Assembly (NCBI RefSeq): GCF_000250655.1
Contig: NC_016935.1
Location: forward strand, 5,474,001 to 5,538,000
Direction of reading: 5' to 3'
From: Paenibacillus mucilaginosus 3016
Lineage (GTDB): Bacteria > Bacillota > Bacilli > Paenibacillales > NBRC-103111
Length of the DNA stretch: 64,000 bases
Under the pieces are notes generated by a model. It made no database searches. It was not told the DNA's origin and saw only the letters and a program-made list of their open reading frames with translations. The position numbers and the translations under genes are program-made. This document shows positions 1 to 8,260 of this stretch, one piece after another. Numbering within the stretch: position 1 is the stretch's first letter; each line of letters begins with the position of its first letter.

Positions 1-231
1 CTCAAGCTCAATGCTAACCGCCCTTTCACCGCTCGGGGCGGTCATCCCTTGAGGGTGCACGTTTCGGAGAACGCATGGAAACGAATCTCCTCCCAGGCAA
101 GATCCTACTCCTGAAGCGCCTTCAGTGCTGCCTGTCTCCCGTAGGCCAAGGCCCTCTCCAAATCGGCTGGTGAGTTCATTGTACTTTCCCACCCATTCTA
201 TCCGAACCACTCCCTCATGCCAATCCAAAGC
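1..231. other. Left-edge region without a secure gene
   Basis: No convincing gene is visible. On the minus strand there is a possible sigma-A promoter, TTCGGA (206-201) and TACAAT (183-178) with a 17-base spacer, which would start a transcript near 171 running off the left edge. Also on the minus strand, 179-105 could encode a 24-residue peptide beginning MNSPADLERA with a GGTGGGA site just upstream. Its start lies before that transcription start, so the two readings exclude each other. I looked for T-box, glycine and lysine riboswitch signatures in the GC-rich leader and did not find a match. Confidence 0.3.
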
Positions 232-265
232 AAAAAAACCGGCGTCTGCTCAACACAGCCGCCGG
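232..265 (-). terminator. Terminator of the RIC/ScdA gene
   Basis: On the minus strand a CCGGCG/CGCCGG stem is followed by seven U residues (A run at 232-238 on the plus strand). It lies 29 bases past the stop codon of the gene at 294-1037. Confidence 0.75.
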
Positions 266-293
266 CCTTGCAAATCTCCATCTTATTACAGGG

Positions 294-1037
294 TTACTGC
301 CCCATGCCCCCTTTTTCCTCCCCGCACGAGCAATGCTCCTCAAACCGCGGGAACAGGATATTATTCTCGAGATGAATATGCTCGAACAGATCGGACTCGA
401 GCTGCACCAGCTTCTGGAACGAGACCGTATAGGTGCGGCAGGCCCCTTCCGGCAGCGTATAGTCGGCGGTCACCCTCCGCATCTCCCTCAGGATCTCCCC
501 TACGCGGCTGTGGTCAGCCTCCAGAACGGCGATAGTCTCGCCGGCCCGGCGCTTCAGCGCCTCCTCTCCCGTCCGCTCATACTCCAGAATGAGAGGGAAC
601 ACCCGCTCTTCTTCCTGCACCAGATGCTCCTCCAGCTCCGCTCGCATGCTCGTATACAGCGTGTGCAGCTCGACCAGCTCCGGATGGCGGAGGCCATGGA
701 CATTCTTGATCTTAGTGACGAACTCATGCAGGACGGGGAGCTCGGAACGCAGGAATGCATGGTGCGTGTCCTGAATATGCCGCATCAGCTGTCCGGACTC
801 ATACGTCCTCCAATCGATATCGGTACGGGGCGTTCGGTTCGACGCCTCCACGATGGCGTTCAGCCGTTCCAGAAAAGCAGGTTCGTCCAGCCCGCTTTCC
901 GCCAGCACCTCGGAGAGGGGCCGGCCTCCCCCGCAGCAGAAGTCAATCCGGTACTCCTTAAACAGGTTGCTCGTATTCGGATATTCAGCGACGATCTCAC
1001 CGACAGAAGCGGTGCTTTGAACCACAGGACTTTGCAT
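294..1037 (-). CDS. scdA: RIC/ScdA/YtfE-type iron-sulfur cluster repair di-iron protein
   Basis: A 247-residue cytoplasmic protein of the repair-of-iron-centres family, which protects or repairs Fe-S clusters damaged by nitric oxide or peroxide. The N-terminal DUF542 domain shows the family motif IDFCCGGGRPL near residue 32. The hemerythrin-like domain follows, with HIQDTHHAFL, a central H..EE segment and HIHLENNILFP supplying the His and Glu ligands of the di-iron site. I chose the ATG at 1037 because GGAGGTG lies eight bases upstream; the longer open frame to 1157 would run through the promoter. A TATAGT -10 (1094-1089) and an FNR-like box lie upstream, so oxygen-limited expression is likely. 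It is divergent from the radical SAM gene. Confidence 0.9.
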   Translation of the reverse strand: MQSPVVQSTASVGEIVAEYPNTSNLFKEYRIDFCCGGGRPLSEVLAESGLDEPAFLERLNAIVEASNRTPRTDIDWRTYESGQLMRHIQDTHHAFLRSELPVLHEFVTKIKNVHGLRHPELVELHTLYTSMRAELEEHLVQEEERVFPLILEYERTGEEALKRRAGETIAVLEADHSRVGEILREMRRVTADYTLPEGACRTYTVSFQKLVQLESDLFEHIHLENNILFPRFEEHCSCGEEKGGMGQ

Positions 1038-1088
1038 AATGCGGCACCTCCAAAAGGATAAAGATCCATTTTCTGATCTCATGGCCCC

Positions 1089-1131
1089 ACTATACAGCTC
1101 TTGGTGAAGCGGCGTTGTGACTGGAACCACA
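1089..1131 (-). promoter_or_regulatory. FNR-type promoter of scdA
   Basis: TGTGACTGGAACCACA (1116-1131) matches the FNR/CRP consensus TGTGA-N6-TCACA at nine of ten positions. A TATAGT -10 box lies at 1094-1089 on the minus strand. Counting from it, transcription starts near 1082 and the box is centred at -41.5, the class II activator position. Confidence 0.6.
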
Positions 1132-1258
1132 TTTTTGCCCCCGGCCTGCATTGTCATCGTTTCGCCTTATTTGTACCGGCCGGCGGCGGCCTCACCTCAT
1201 GGACACCCCGATTCGCCTGATCCCCCTTCCCCCCGCTCCACCGATTGTCCAAGAACAA

Positions 1259-1301
1259 TGTGAGTCCGCTCACCTCTCCGGAGGACGTTACTGTATATCC
1301 T
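1259..1301 (+). promoter_or_regulatory. FNR-type promoter of the radical SAM gene
   Basis: TGTGAGTCCGCTCACC (1259-1274) matches TGTGA-N6-TCACA at nine of ten positions. TATCCT at 1296-1301 fits a -10 box. The predicted start is 1308, again placing the box centre at -41.5. This start lies only one base before an ATG at 1309 and favours the ATG at 1339 as the real translation start. Confidence 0.6.
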
Positions 1302-1338
1302 TATTAGGATGGAAGCCACCACCGGAAGGGGTACCCTT

Positions 1339-2517
1339 ATGAAAAACGGATTCACCGCCGATCATTATCATGATTTTCCTTTTATCGTCATCTGGGAGGT
1401 CACCCGCGCCTGCGCTCTGAAGTGCCTCCACTGCAGGGCCGAAGCCCAGCGTCAGGCGGACCCCCGGCAGTTAACCTACGGACAGGCCGTGAAGCTCGTG
1501 GATCAAGTGGCTGCGATGGAGCGCCGTCCGCTGTTCGTCCTGACCGGAGGCGATCCGCTCATGCGTCCCGACCTGTTCGAGCTCGCCGATTATGCGATCC
1601 GGGAGAAGGGGCTGTCCGTCTCCATGACGCCGAGCGCGACGCCGCGGGTGACCCGGGAGGCGGTACGCCGGGCCAAGGAGTCCGGGCTCTCCCGCTGGGC
1701 GTTCAGCCTCGACGGCTCCTGCGCGGACATCCACGATTATTTCCGGGGCAGCCCCGGGTCTTACGACATGACGGTGCGGGGCATCTCCTACCTGCAGGAG
1801 CTCGGTATTCCGATCCAGATCAATACCACGGTCTCGAACTATAACCTGGCGGATCTGAAGAACATAGCCCGGGTCGTCGGCGGGATGGGGGCCGTCCTGT
1901 GGAGTCTGTTTTTCCTGGTGCCGACAGGCCGCGGCATGCAGAGGGACATGATCAGTCCCGTTCAGCATGAAGAGGTCATGCAGTGGCTCGTGGAGCTGTC
2001 CGCAGCGGCCCCCTTCGGAATCAAGACGACGGAGGCACCGCATTACCGCCGAGTGGCCGCACAGGCCGGGCCGCTGCTGGCCTTGCGGGAGAGAGCAGGA
2101 CAGGCGGCACGTCCGCTCGATGTGCTGGGACGCGCGCCGCGGGGTGTAGGCGACGGGGACGGTTTTGTATTCATCAGCCATACGGGCGAGGTGTACCCGA
2201 GCGGCTTTCTGCCCCTCTCCTGCGGCAATGTGAAGCAGCAGGAGCTGCTGGAGATTTACCGCGGCTCTCCTGTCATGCGGGAGCTCCGGGACAAGTCCCT
2301 GCTGAAGGGCAGGTGCGGCGTATGCGAATACAAAGAGCTGTGCGGGGGTTCCAGGGCCCGGGCTTATGCCGTTACGGGTGACTATCTGGAAAGCGACCCG
2401 GCCTGCCTGTATGTCCCCGCCGCTATGCTTCCGCGAACGGCACCCAGGCCCGGCCGGAGCCTGCCGGGCCATCCGTACAGGGCGGCCGGTGATGCGGACC
2501 GCTGCGGATCTCCGTAA
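1339..2517 (+). CDS. Radical SAM/SPASM protein (TIGR04053-like)
   Basis: A 392-residue radical SAM enzyme. CALKCLHC near residue 27 is the CxxxCxxC motif that binds the SAM [4Fe-4S] cluster. A Cys-rich SPASM-like C-terminus (CGVCEYKELCGG, then a further Cys) should hold auxiliary clusters. The closest families by eye are TIGR04053 and the haem-modifying NirJ/AhbC/AhbD relatives; the substrate is unknown. The ATG at 1339 has GGAAGGGG nine bases upstream. The stop overlaps the start of the membrane protein at 2492, so the two are co-translated. Together with RIC, DUF2249 and the haem oxidase gene, the context points to haem or NO chemistry under low oxygen. That role is inference. Confidence 0.8.
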   Translation: MKNGFTADHYHDFPFIVIWEVTRACALKCLHCRAEAQRQADPRQLTYGQAVKLVDQVAAMERRPLFVLTGGDPLMRPDLFELADYAIREKGLSVSMTPSATPRVTREAVRRAKESGLSRWAFSLDGSCADIHDYFRGSPGSYDMTVRGISYLQELGIPIQINTTVSNYNLADLKNIARVVGGMGAVLWSLFFLVPTGRGMQRDMISPVQHEEVMQWLVELSAAAPFGIKTTEAPHYRRVAAQAGPLLALRERAGQAARPLDVLGRAPRGVGDGDGFVFISHTGEVYPSGFLPLSCGNVKQQELLEIYRGSPVMRELRDKSLLKGRCGVCEYKELCGGSRARAYAVTGDYLESDPACLYVPAAMLPRTAPRPGRSLPGHPYRAAGDADRCGSP

Positions 2518-3811
2518 CGAAGCCGCACCGGAAGCATCCATTCCCGGCTCTTGGACCCGGTGGCCGCTGCTGTACTTCTGGATCACCGCAGCGACGGGCG
2601 TCCTCCTTCGAGCCATGGTATTCCTGCCCTCCTGGAGCGGAGGGTATGCCCGGCTGCTGCATGCCCACTCCCATACCGCACTGCTCGGGTGGGCTTATAC
2701 GGCCCTGATCCTTCTGCTTGCGGCCCGCTTCCTGCCGCCCGGCGAGGCGGGCTCGCGATTCTTCCGGGTGAACTGGGGGCTGACCCAGGCGGCCGTCCTC
2801 GGGATGTTCGCCGCCTTCGCCGTGCAGGGCTACGGACCGTATTCCATCGCGCTATCCACGGTGCACATCCTGCTTTCTTACTCGCTTGGCGTATGGATGT
2901 GGCGCCGTCTGAAGACCGGCCGCAGGCGCGGAATCTCGGTCCGGTTCGCCCAGGCCGCACTGGCGTGCATGGCCCTGTCCTCCGCCGGCCCCTGGGCGCT
3001 GGCCTGGCTTGGCAGCCATGGTCTTCAAGCATCGGCAGGATATCGGGCGGCCCTCTACTTCTATCTTCACTTCCAATACAACGGGTGGCTCACGCTCGGC
3101 CTGTTTGCCGTCCTGTATGCTTACCTGGAAGAGCGCCTCATCCCGTTCTCCCGGCCTCTGGCCCGTATTCATCTGCTGCTGTACACCGGCATGCTGCCGC
3201 CGGCCTTCCTGCTGTCCATGCTCTGGGCAGGCCTGCCGCCGTTCTGGCATGGCACCGCCGCCCTCGCTGGCCTGCTTCAGGCCGCGGGGGCAGCCGCCTT
3301 TTGGCTGCTGTGGCGGGGGATACCCGGAATCGGGAGCTATCTGTTCCAGGGATGGGCGGCACGTCTCCTCCGCCTCTCCCTGCTGGTCTGGGCGGCAAAG
3401 ATGGGACTCGAGGCCGCATCCGCCCTCCCCGCCCTGGAGGCTCTTGTATTTGAGAGCCGCAGTGTCATCGTCGGGTATCTGCATCTGGTGCTGCTCGGCT
3501 TCGTCAGTCTCTTTCTCCTTGCCTGCTGGCTGCAGCAGGGATGGCTCGAGGGCCGGGAGGCATCCATCGCAGCAGGCGTCCTGCTGTTAGCAGCGGGCCT
3601 TGGATTGAACGAGCTGCTGCTGTTCCTGAACGGATGGCTCGGGTGGCTGGGATCGCACCTCATTCCGTGGAGTAACGGCCTGCTGGCGGCCGCCTCCCTG
3701 CTGATGCTGATCGGGATCAGCCTCCTCCTCGGAGCCGGGTGTAAGCGAAAAGCGGCGGCGGTTCCCTTACCATCATCCGTGCCGAACAGCGTACCTGGGG
3801 AATCCGGCTGA
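2492..3811 (+). CDS. Polytopic membrane protein, haem-copper-oxidase-subunit-I-like
   Basis: A roughly 439-residue protein with about twelve hydrophobic segments. It has the histidine motif LLHAHSHTALLGW in its second helix. Such motifs recall haem-binding subunit I/NnrS-type proteins found next to NO-related genes, but I cannot see the full ligand set of a haem-copper oxidase, so activity is unproven. The ATG at 2492 lies inside the end of the radical SAM gene in another frame, implying translational coupling; its ribosome binding site is weak. A related HAH-motif protein is encoded at 4320-5551 on the other strand. The gene ends before a strong bidirectional terminator. Confidence 0.65.
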   Translation: MRTAADLRNEAAPEASIPGSWTRWPLLYFWITAATGVLLRAMVFLPSWSGGYARLLHAHSHTALLGWAYTALILLLAARFLPPGEAGSRFFRVNWGLTQAAVLGMFAAFAVQGYGPYSIALSTVHILLSYSLGVWMWRRLKTGRRRGISVRFAQAALACMALSSAGPWALAWLGSHGLQASAGYRAALYFYLHFQYNGWLTLGLFAVLYAYLEERLIPFSRPLARIHLLLYTGMLPPAFLLSMLWAGLPPFWHGTAALAGLLQAAGAAAFWLLWRGIPGIGSYLFQGWAARLLRLSLLVWAAKMGLEAASALPALEALVFESRSVIVGYLHLVLLGFVSLFLLACWLQQGWLEGREASIAAGVLLLAAGLGLNELLLFLNGWLGWLGSHLIPWSNGLLAAASLLMLIGISLLLGAGCKRKAAAVPLPSSVPNSVPGESG

Positions 3812-3863
3812 ACATGAGTCTTTTGTGGACGATGCGCGTTTGTTAAAAATATAAACGAAATAA

Positions 3864-3912
3864 CCCGGGAGCCGTCATGCACTTCTGCGCATAATGCTCC
3901 CGGGTTGCTTTT
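3864..3912. terminator. Bidirectional terminator between convergent operons
   Basis: CCCGGGAGC (3864-3872) pairs perfectly with GCTCCCGGG (3896-3904). A T-rich stretch follows on the plus side and an A-rich stretch precedes it, serving both convergent transcripts. Confidence 0.8.
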
Positions 3913-3967
3913 GCCCGATCCACACGACTGCTTTATCGCCGGTTCAACTGGAGCCCGGCCCCCTTGC

Positions 3968-4267
3968 TCAGAAGGACTGGAGCTGTTCTCTGGCCTCGGG
4001 GGTCATCCGCTCCGGTGTCCAGCGCGGCTCCCAGACCACTTCGACCTGTACCCGCCCCACTCCCGGCCTGCCTTCCAATGCGCGCCTTACCCCGCCGATG
4101 ATCGTATCATGCAGCGGGCAGCCCGGTGTGGTGAGCGTCATGCGCACGCGGATCTCCCCCTCCTCCGCTTCGATCCCGTAGATCAGCCCCAGATCGACCA
4201 CATTCACGCCGAGCTCCGGGTCATAGACCCCCTTCAGCCATTCCCGTACACGCTGTTCTTCTCCCAT
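3968..4267 (-). CDS. MIP18/DUF59 family Fe-S cluster assembly factor
   Basis: A 99-residue MIP18/DUF59 protein of the PaaD/SufT group, which takes part in delivery or maturation of iron-sulfur centres. The family signature YDPELGVNVVDLGLIY is at residues 15-30. TPGCPLHD near residue 48 carries the conserved Cys. The length is normal for the single-domain family. AAAGGA lies upstream of the ATG. It is the last gene of the minus-strand operon headed by DUF2249 and the frameshifted membrane protein. A partner role in assembling or repairing metal sites of that membrane protein is plausible but inferred. Confidence 0.85.
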   Translation of the reverse strand: MGEEQRVREWLKGVYDPELGVNVVDLGLIYGIEAEEGEIRVRMTLTTPGCPLHDTIIGGVRRALEGRPGVGRVQVEVVWEPRWTPERMTPEAREQLQSF

Positions 4268-4319
4268 TTCCGCTCATCCTTTCCGTGTGATTTATTCCTG
4301 CCGCCGGCCGCCGGACCCC

Positions 4320-5551
4320 TTACTTGGCAAATACCCTGACGATCAGTCCCATATACCCCAGAGAGCACAGAGAGAGCAGACTGACACCGGCAGCCGTCAC
4401 CAGGCCTTCCTGCAGTCCGGTTCCCGTCATCGTGACGAGCAAACCGGCCGCTATGCCCCCAAGTCCCCATCCCACATGCCGTTCGCTGATCAGATCGGAC
4501 ATCAGGGGAACGTTCGGCCTGCCCGCATGCGGGCCGTACTTGTGGGTCCACCAGAGAAACGGAATGATCTTGGACAAGTAGCCCAGAATGGTCATCGCCA
4601 CCCAACCCCACAGCACCATCCAGCCGGACAAAAGGGTGACGGTAAGGCTCCACGCCTCATCCGGAAAGAACACCCATACACACAGCAGACCGATCAGATA
4701 CAGGATCAAAGCCCGGGTGACAAGCACCGTCCACTGGATTCCTTGGCCCGGTCCCTTCTTATGCTTGTGTCCGCGGATGTCGCTCATATGGCGGCTGTAC
4801 AGAATCAGGGCGGCCAGCAGTAGCAGGACCGCCGGAATCGAATACACCGGCCTGACACCCAGAAGGAAGAGGATGGCTCCGTACAGCACGCCGGCGTTCC
4901 ACAGCCGCATCACCCGTCCCGGGGTCTTCTCCGAGAAGCCGTGGGACAGGTAGAACATCGGCAGCATCTTGTAGCTGAACCCCGTAATGAGCAGTCCGAA
5001 CCAGCCGGTAATGCCCAGCCAGATATGTGCATGAAGCAATCTCTCATGAACGCCCCCCACCAGTTCCAGGCAAAATTCAATCCCATCATCATGCCGAGCA
5101 CACCGGTTAAAGCCAAATAACCGACGGCGCAGGCGGTGCTGACCGTTACCGGATTCCACTGCCGGGCCGCAAGCAGCGTTCTCCCCACATTCCATGCGAA
5201 AAGCAGAATCCCCGCAAGTGCCCCCGAAGCCCCGGCCGCGATCCAGAGCGTATCCATCCGCAGGAAGCCGGCCAGCAGTACGGCCGAGCCTGCCGTAAAG
5301 CAGCCGTAGTGGAGATAGCCGAGCCGCTCGCTGTGGATTCTTCGCTGGAGCACGACGTCCACCAGCTGGTAGACGGCCCCCATCGCAATCATGGTTGCCC
5401 AGTCCAGCACAAGCAGGTGCAGGCGGAACCAGCCGTCAGGACTCCGGGGCGAGCCTACGGCCCATTCTCCCACGGAGAAGAGCGACAAGAGATGAAACAA
5501 GATGAAGCTGGCCATGCCCGTCATCATAAATAAAAGCGGCAGCCGAAACAT
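4320..5551 (-). pseudogene. HAH-motif polytopic membrane protein, single-base frameshift
   Basis: Two overlapping frames together make one protein of about 410 residues. The upstream part begins MFRLPLLFMMTGMASF with AAAAGGAGG before the ATG at 5551. The downstream part contains ERLLHAHIWLGITGWFG and about seven further membrane helices. Both parts are haem-copper-oxidase/NnrS-like in style, with histidines in helix motifs. The frame breaks at a run of six C on the plus strand (5053-5058). One extra base there restores NWWGGVHERLLHAHIW. This is either a real loss of function, a phase-variable tract or a base-calling error. It sits between DUF2249 and DUF59 in an FNR-type operon, so a role in respiration or NO handling is likely. 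Confidence 0.7.
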
Positions 5552-5576
5552 GGAAATCGCCTCCTTTTGAGTAAAA

Positions 5577-6194
5577 TCAGGTTGCAGGTTTCAAAATCCA
5601 AATGATGGCCGAGCCGTCCGCCTGCGTGACCGACTGATACGTATAGCCGAGCCGGTGCAGCTCTTCCAGCAGGAAGACGGGCGTGCGGTCATTGTGAATC
5701 GTCAGCGTGCCGCCCGGAGCCAGATGCTCCAGGGCGCTCAGCGTACGGACCATCGGCTGGGGAGGCTCCAGCCCCCGGTTGTCGAGGTCGGCTCTGCCGT
5801 GATCCGCCGCCATGGCTTGATCCCGGGCCGCTCCCCCGGCCTTCCCCTCCCGGCTGGCAGGGGTTCCCTCTTCCGTCTCCACAGCAGAACCCTCATCCTC
5901 CAGGAGGGGAACCGCCCACCGGTTCAGCTGCAGCCCGGCAAGCCTGGCCTGGTCCTGGCTCTTATGCAGGAACGCCGTAATCCAATAGCGCTCCCCCACC
6001 TGTTCCGTGCGGCTGGCGAACCCTTTGAGCTTCATAAGGCCGAACAAGGGCACCGGCTTGAGCGTCGCGTGGAGAAGCAGCATCTCTTCCCTGCCGAGCT
6101 CCCTGACGGTTTTCATGATGAGCTGGAAGGGATCCAGCTTGCGGTGCAGCTGCGGTCTGACATCCAGTTGTCTGACGTTCTCCTGCATGCTCAT
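5577..6194 (-). CDS. Tandem DUF2249 domain protein
   Basis: A 205-residue cytoplasmic protein with two DUF2249 (SirA/TusA-like fold) domains. The first spans about residues 8-75 (QLDVRPQLHRKLDPFQLIM) and the second about 130-203 (LDNRGLEPPQPMVRTLSALE). They are joined by a charged, low-complexity linker. DUF2249 proteins recur beside hemerythrins, NO reductases and DUF59 genes in bacilli, but the biochemical role is not settled. AAGGAGG lies ten bases before the ATG. The start codon overlaps the stop of a 29-residue ORF, and the membrane protein gene follows after 25 bases, so all appear to be one operon. Confidence 0.8.
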   Translation of the reverse strand: MSMQENVRQLDVRPQLHRKLDPFQLIMKTVRELGREEMLLLHATLKPVPLFGLMKLKGFASRTEQVGERYWITAFLHKSQDQARLAGLQLNRWAVPLLEDEGSAVETEEGTPASREGKAGGAARDQAMAADHGRADLDNRGLEPPQPMVRTLSALEHLAPGGTLTIHNDRTPVFLLEELHRLGYTYQSVTQADGSAIIWILKPAT

Positions 6195-6280
6195 ACGCCG
6201 GGTTCCTCCTTTTGCCGCATATCGGCTGCAGCGAGGTTTTTCACCGATATCCTTCGTACAATCATCCGTTTCGGCCGCAT
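6191..6280 (-). CDS. Candidate 29-residue basic microprotein
   Basis: A short ORF beginning MRPKRMIVRRISVKN, rich in Arg and Lys at its N-terminus. It has an ideal AAGGAGG site eight bases before its ATG. Its TGA overlaps the ATG of the DUF2249 gene (ATGA), the usual sign of translational coupling. The predicted transcription start at 6310 gives a 30-base leader ending at this ATG, so the ORF would be the first reading frame on the mRNA. I do not recognise the sequence. It could be a small protein in its own right or a translational leader for the downstream gene. Confidence 0.5.
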   Translation of the reverse strand: MRPKRMIVRRISVKNLAAADMRQKEEPGV

Positions 6281-6316
6281 CCTGCTTCCTCCTTGAGAAT
6301 GGTTTTCAATATAGCC

Positions 6317-6359
6317 AGTATACCGGAGCGCCGGAGCCAACGTTGTGCGCCGGGTCACA
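6317..6359 (-). promoter_or_regulatory. FNR-type promoter of the DUF2249 operon
   Basis: TGTGCGCCGGGTCACA (6344-6359) matches TGTGA-N6-TCACA at nine of ten positions. A good -10, TATACT, lies at 6322-6317 on the minus strand. The implied start is 6310 and the box centre is again exactly -41.5. This is the same geometry as at 1089-1131 and 1259-1301. Confidence 0.65.
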
Positions 6360-6465
6360 GTGAGCCGCCTGATTCGGGGTGATCCGCATCATAGCCTGAC
6401 GGAGCCTCGTTCTGGTATGGTATCGCTGTCTACACACATTGATCCTGAAAGCGGGTACCGATGCC

Positions 6466-7920
6466 ATGCGAAACATGCCTAATCATATCGTCGTGATCGG
6501 AGGCGGCATCACCGGATTAACGGCCGCCTATGAATTGAACAAGCGTGCCGCCAGAGAGAACCGGCCGCTCCGGGTAACCTTGATCGAACGGGAGCCCCGT
6601 CTGGGGGGCGCGGTCCGGACGCTGCGGCAGGACGGATTCGTGATCGAGCAAGGCCCCGACTCCTTCCTGTCCAGAAAGCCCGAGACGCTCCTTCTGGCCC
6701 GGGAGCTCGGCCTGGAGGAACAGCTGGTGGGGCTCAATCCCGATGCGGCCCGCAGCTATATGTACCGGAACGGCCGGCTGCAGCCTCTGCCCGAAGGGCT
6801 GTCAATGGGCATCCCCACCCGGGTTCTGCCGTTCCTCGGAACCGGGCTGCTCTCGTACAGGGCCAAAGCGCGCGCCGCGCTGGATCTGGTGCTCCCCCGC
6901 CGGACGGCGCTTGGAGACGAGCCGCTGGGCGGGCTGATCGGCAGGCGCATGGGCCGGGAAGTGGCTGACGGCCTCGTGGGCCCCATCCTGGCCGGCATCT
7001 ATGCCGGCGACGTGCACAAGCTGAGCACGGCCGCGACCTTCCCCCAGCTGCTCTCCCTGGAATCCCGCCACCGCAGTCTCATTCTCGGCATGCTGGCATC
7101 CAAGCGCATGCCGAAAAGCCCCGTGCACGGCCGCACGGGACCTGAGCTTCCGCCCCGGCTGCGGGGCAGCCTGTTCCTCACCTTCAGCTCGGGGCTCGGC
7201 GCCTTGGTGGAACGTCTGACGGAAGAACTGGTCTGCCAGGGCACCGTCATCCGGCAGGAGACTTCCGCGTCGGCCATCAGCCCCGCAGGGGAGTCCGGGA
7301 GCGCCTACCGCGTGACCTTGTCGGACGGAGCCGAGCTTCATGCCGATGCGGTCATCCTGGCGGTTCCCGCCCATACGGCAGCCATGCTTCTAAAAGGCCG
7401 TTCCCGTTCCCTGAACCGGTGCCTGGCCTCCATCCAGGGTGTCTCCGTCGCCAATGTGGCCCTCGGCCTCGACGGCCGCAGGCTTCGCGCTCCCCTGCGC
7501 GGGTCGGGCTTCGTCGCTCCCCGCGGCAGCGGTCTCCGGATTACGGCCTGCACCTGGACATCGGTCAAGTGGCCCCATACCGCTCCGCCCGGCAAGCTCC
7601 TGCTCCGTGCCTATCTTGGGCATGCAGGCGATGAAATCCACTGTGGGCACGGTGACGACGCCCTGACGGCAGCGGTCCTGGAGGACCTCGGCCGCATTCT
7701 CGGTGAAGAGCTCCGGCCGGATTTCAGCGTGGTGTCCAGGCATCCGGCCGCGATGCCCCAGTATGAATGCGGCCACCTGGAGCGGCTGCACGGCATGGAA
7801 TCCGAGCTGCTGGCGCAGTGGCCGAATGTCGTCCTTGCCGGCAAATCCTACAGGGGGACGGGCATGCCCGACTGCATCCGGCAGGGGATGGACGCGGCGG
7901 AGAAGATCCGGCTGAGATAA
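6466..7920 (+). CDS. hemY: Coproporphyrinogen/protoporphyrinogen oxidase, HemY/CgoX type
   Basis: A 484-residue FAD enzyme. In Gram-positive bacteria this family oxidises coproporphyrinogen III to coproporphyrin III in haem synthesis (CgoX), and it is often annotated HemY. The N-terminal dinucleotide motif VVIGGGITGLTAAYELN is at about residues 8-24. IEREPRLGGAVRT and EQGPDSFLSRKPE follow, and the C-terminal FAD segment ends LAGKSYRGTGMPDCI. The start is uncertain: ATG 6466 and ATG 6475 are both possible and neither has a strong binding site. The gene stands alone on the plus strand, divergent from the FNR-type operon, with haem-related neighbours. A hairpin at 8055-8083 lies downstream. Confidence 0.88.
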   Translation: MRNMPNHIVVIGGGITGLTAAYELNKRAARENRPLRVTLIEREPRLGGAVRTLRQDGFVIEQGPDSFLSRKPETLLLARELGLEEQLVGLNPDAARSYMYRNGRLQPLPEGLSMGIPTRVLPFLGTGLLSYRAKARAALDLVLPRRTALGDEPLGGLIGRRMGREVADGLVGPILAGIYAGDVHKLSTAATFPQLLSLESRHRSLILGMLASKRMPKSPVHGRTGPELPPRLRGSLFLTFSSGLGALVERLTEELVCQGTVIRQETSASAISPAGESGSAYRVTLSDGAELHADAVILAVPAHTAAMLLKGRSRSLNRCLASIQGVSVANVALGLDGRRLRAPLRGSGFVAPRGSGLRITACTWTSVKWPHTAPPGKLLLRAYLGHAGDEIHCGHGDDALTAAVLEDLGRILGEELRPDFSVVSRHPAAMPQYECGHLERLHGMESELLAQWPNVVLAGKSYRGTGMPDCIRQGMDAAEKIRLR

Positions 7921-8260
7921 AGTTGACGATGCCATACGCCATACAAAAGATCATGTCGACCCCTTAAGCCTGCCTGCTCCCGGGAAGTTATGCTTTCCCC
8001 GCTTCCCCTGGACAGGCAGGTATCCAGCGGCAGCACCTCAGGCCCGCAGACTGAAGAGCACCGGACGCCCTATCCGGTGCTCTTAAGGGTGCCGCCCGTC
8101 CCCCACGTAAAGCAGGAGGACATGAGGGAAGCAAGCCCTCATCTGAAACTGGACCTAAGTCCAGTTCCCTCCTTCCCTTCGGATGGGCGATGGGATAAGA
8201 TGGAATATGTTAACATACAAACGAGCTTGATTCATGAACGAAACCGAAAGGAGCTTCAAT
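7921..8260 (+). other. Intergenic region with a strong hairpin
   Basis: No gene is visible. AGAGCACCGGA (8055-8065) and TCCGGTGCTCT (8073-8083) form a perfect 11-bp stem with a seven-base loop. It lacks a U tract, so it may be a terminator of hemY aided by a protein, or an mRNA-stabilising structure. The ribosome binding site of the next gene (AAAGGAG) lies at 8245-8251. Confidence 0.45.

Noticed and set aside
1..170. Riboswitch or T-box leader at the left edge
   Set aside because: GC-rich stems are possible, but none of the conserved T-box, lysine or glycine core motifs could be matched.
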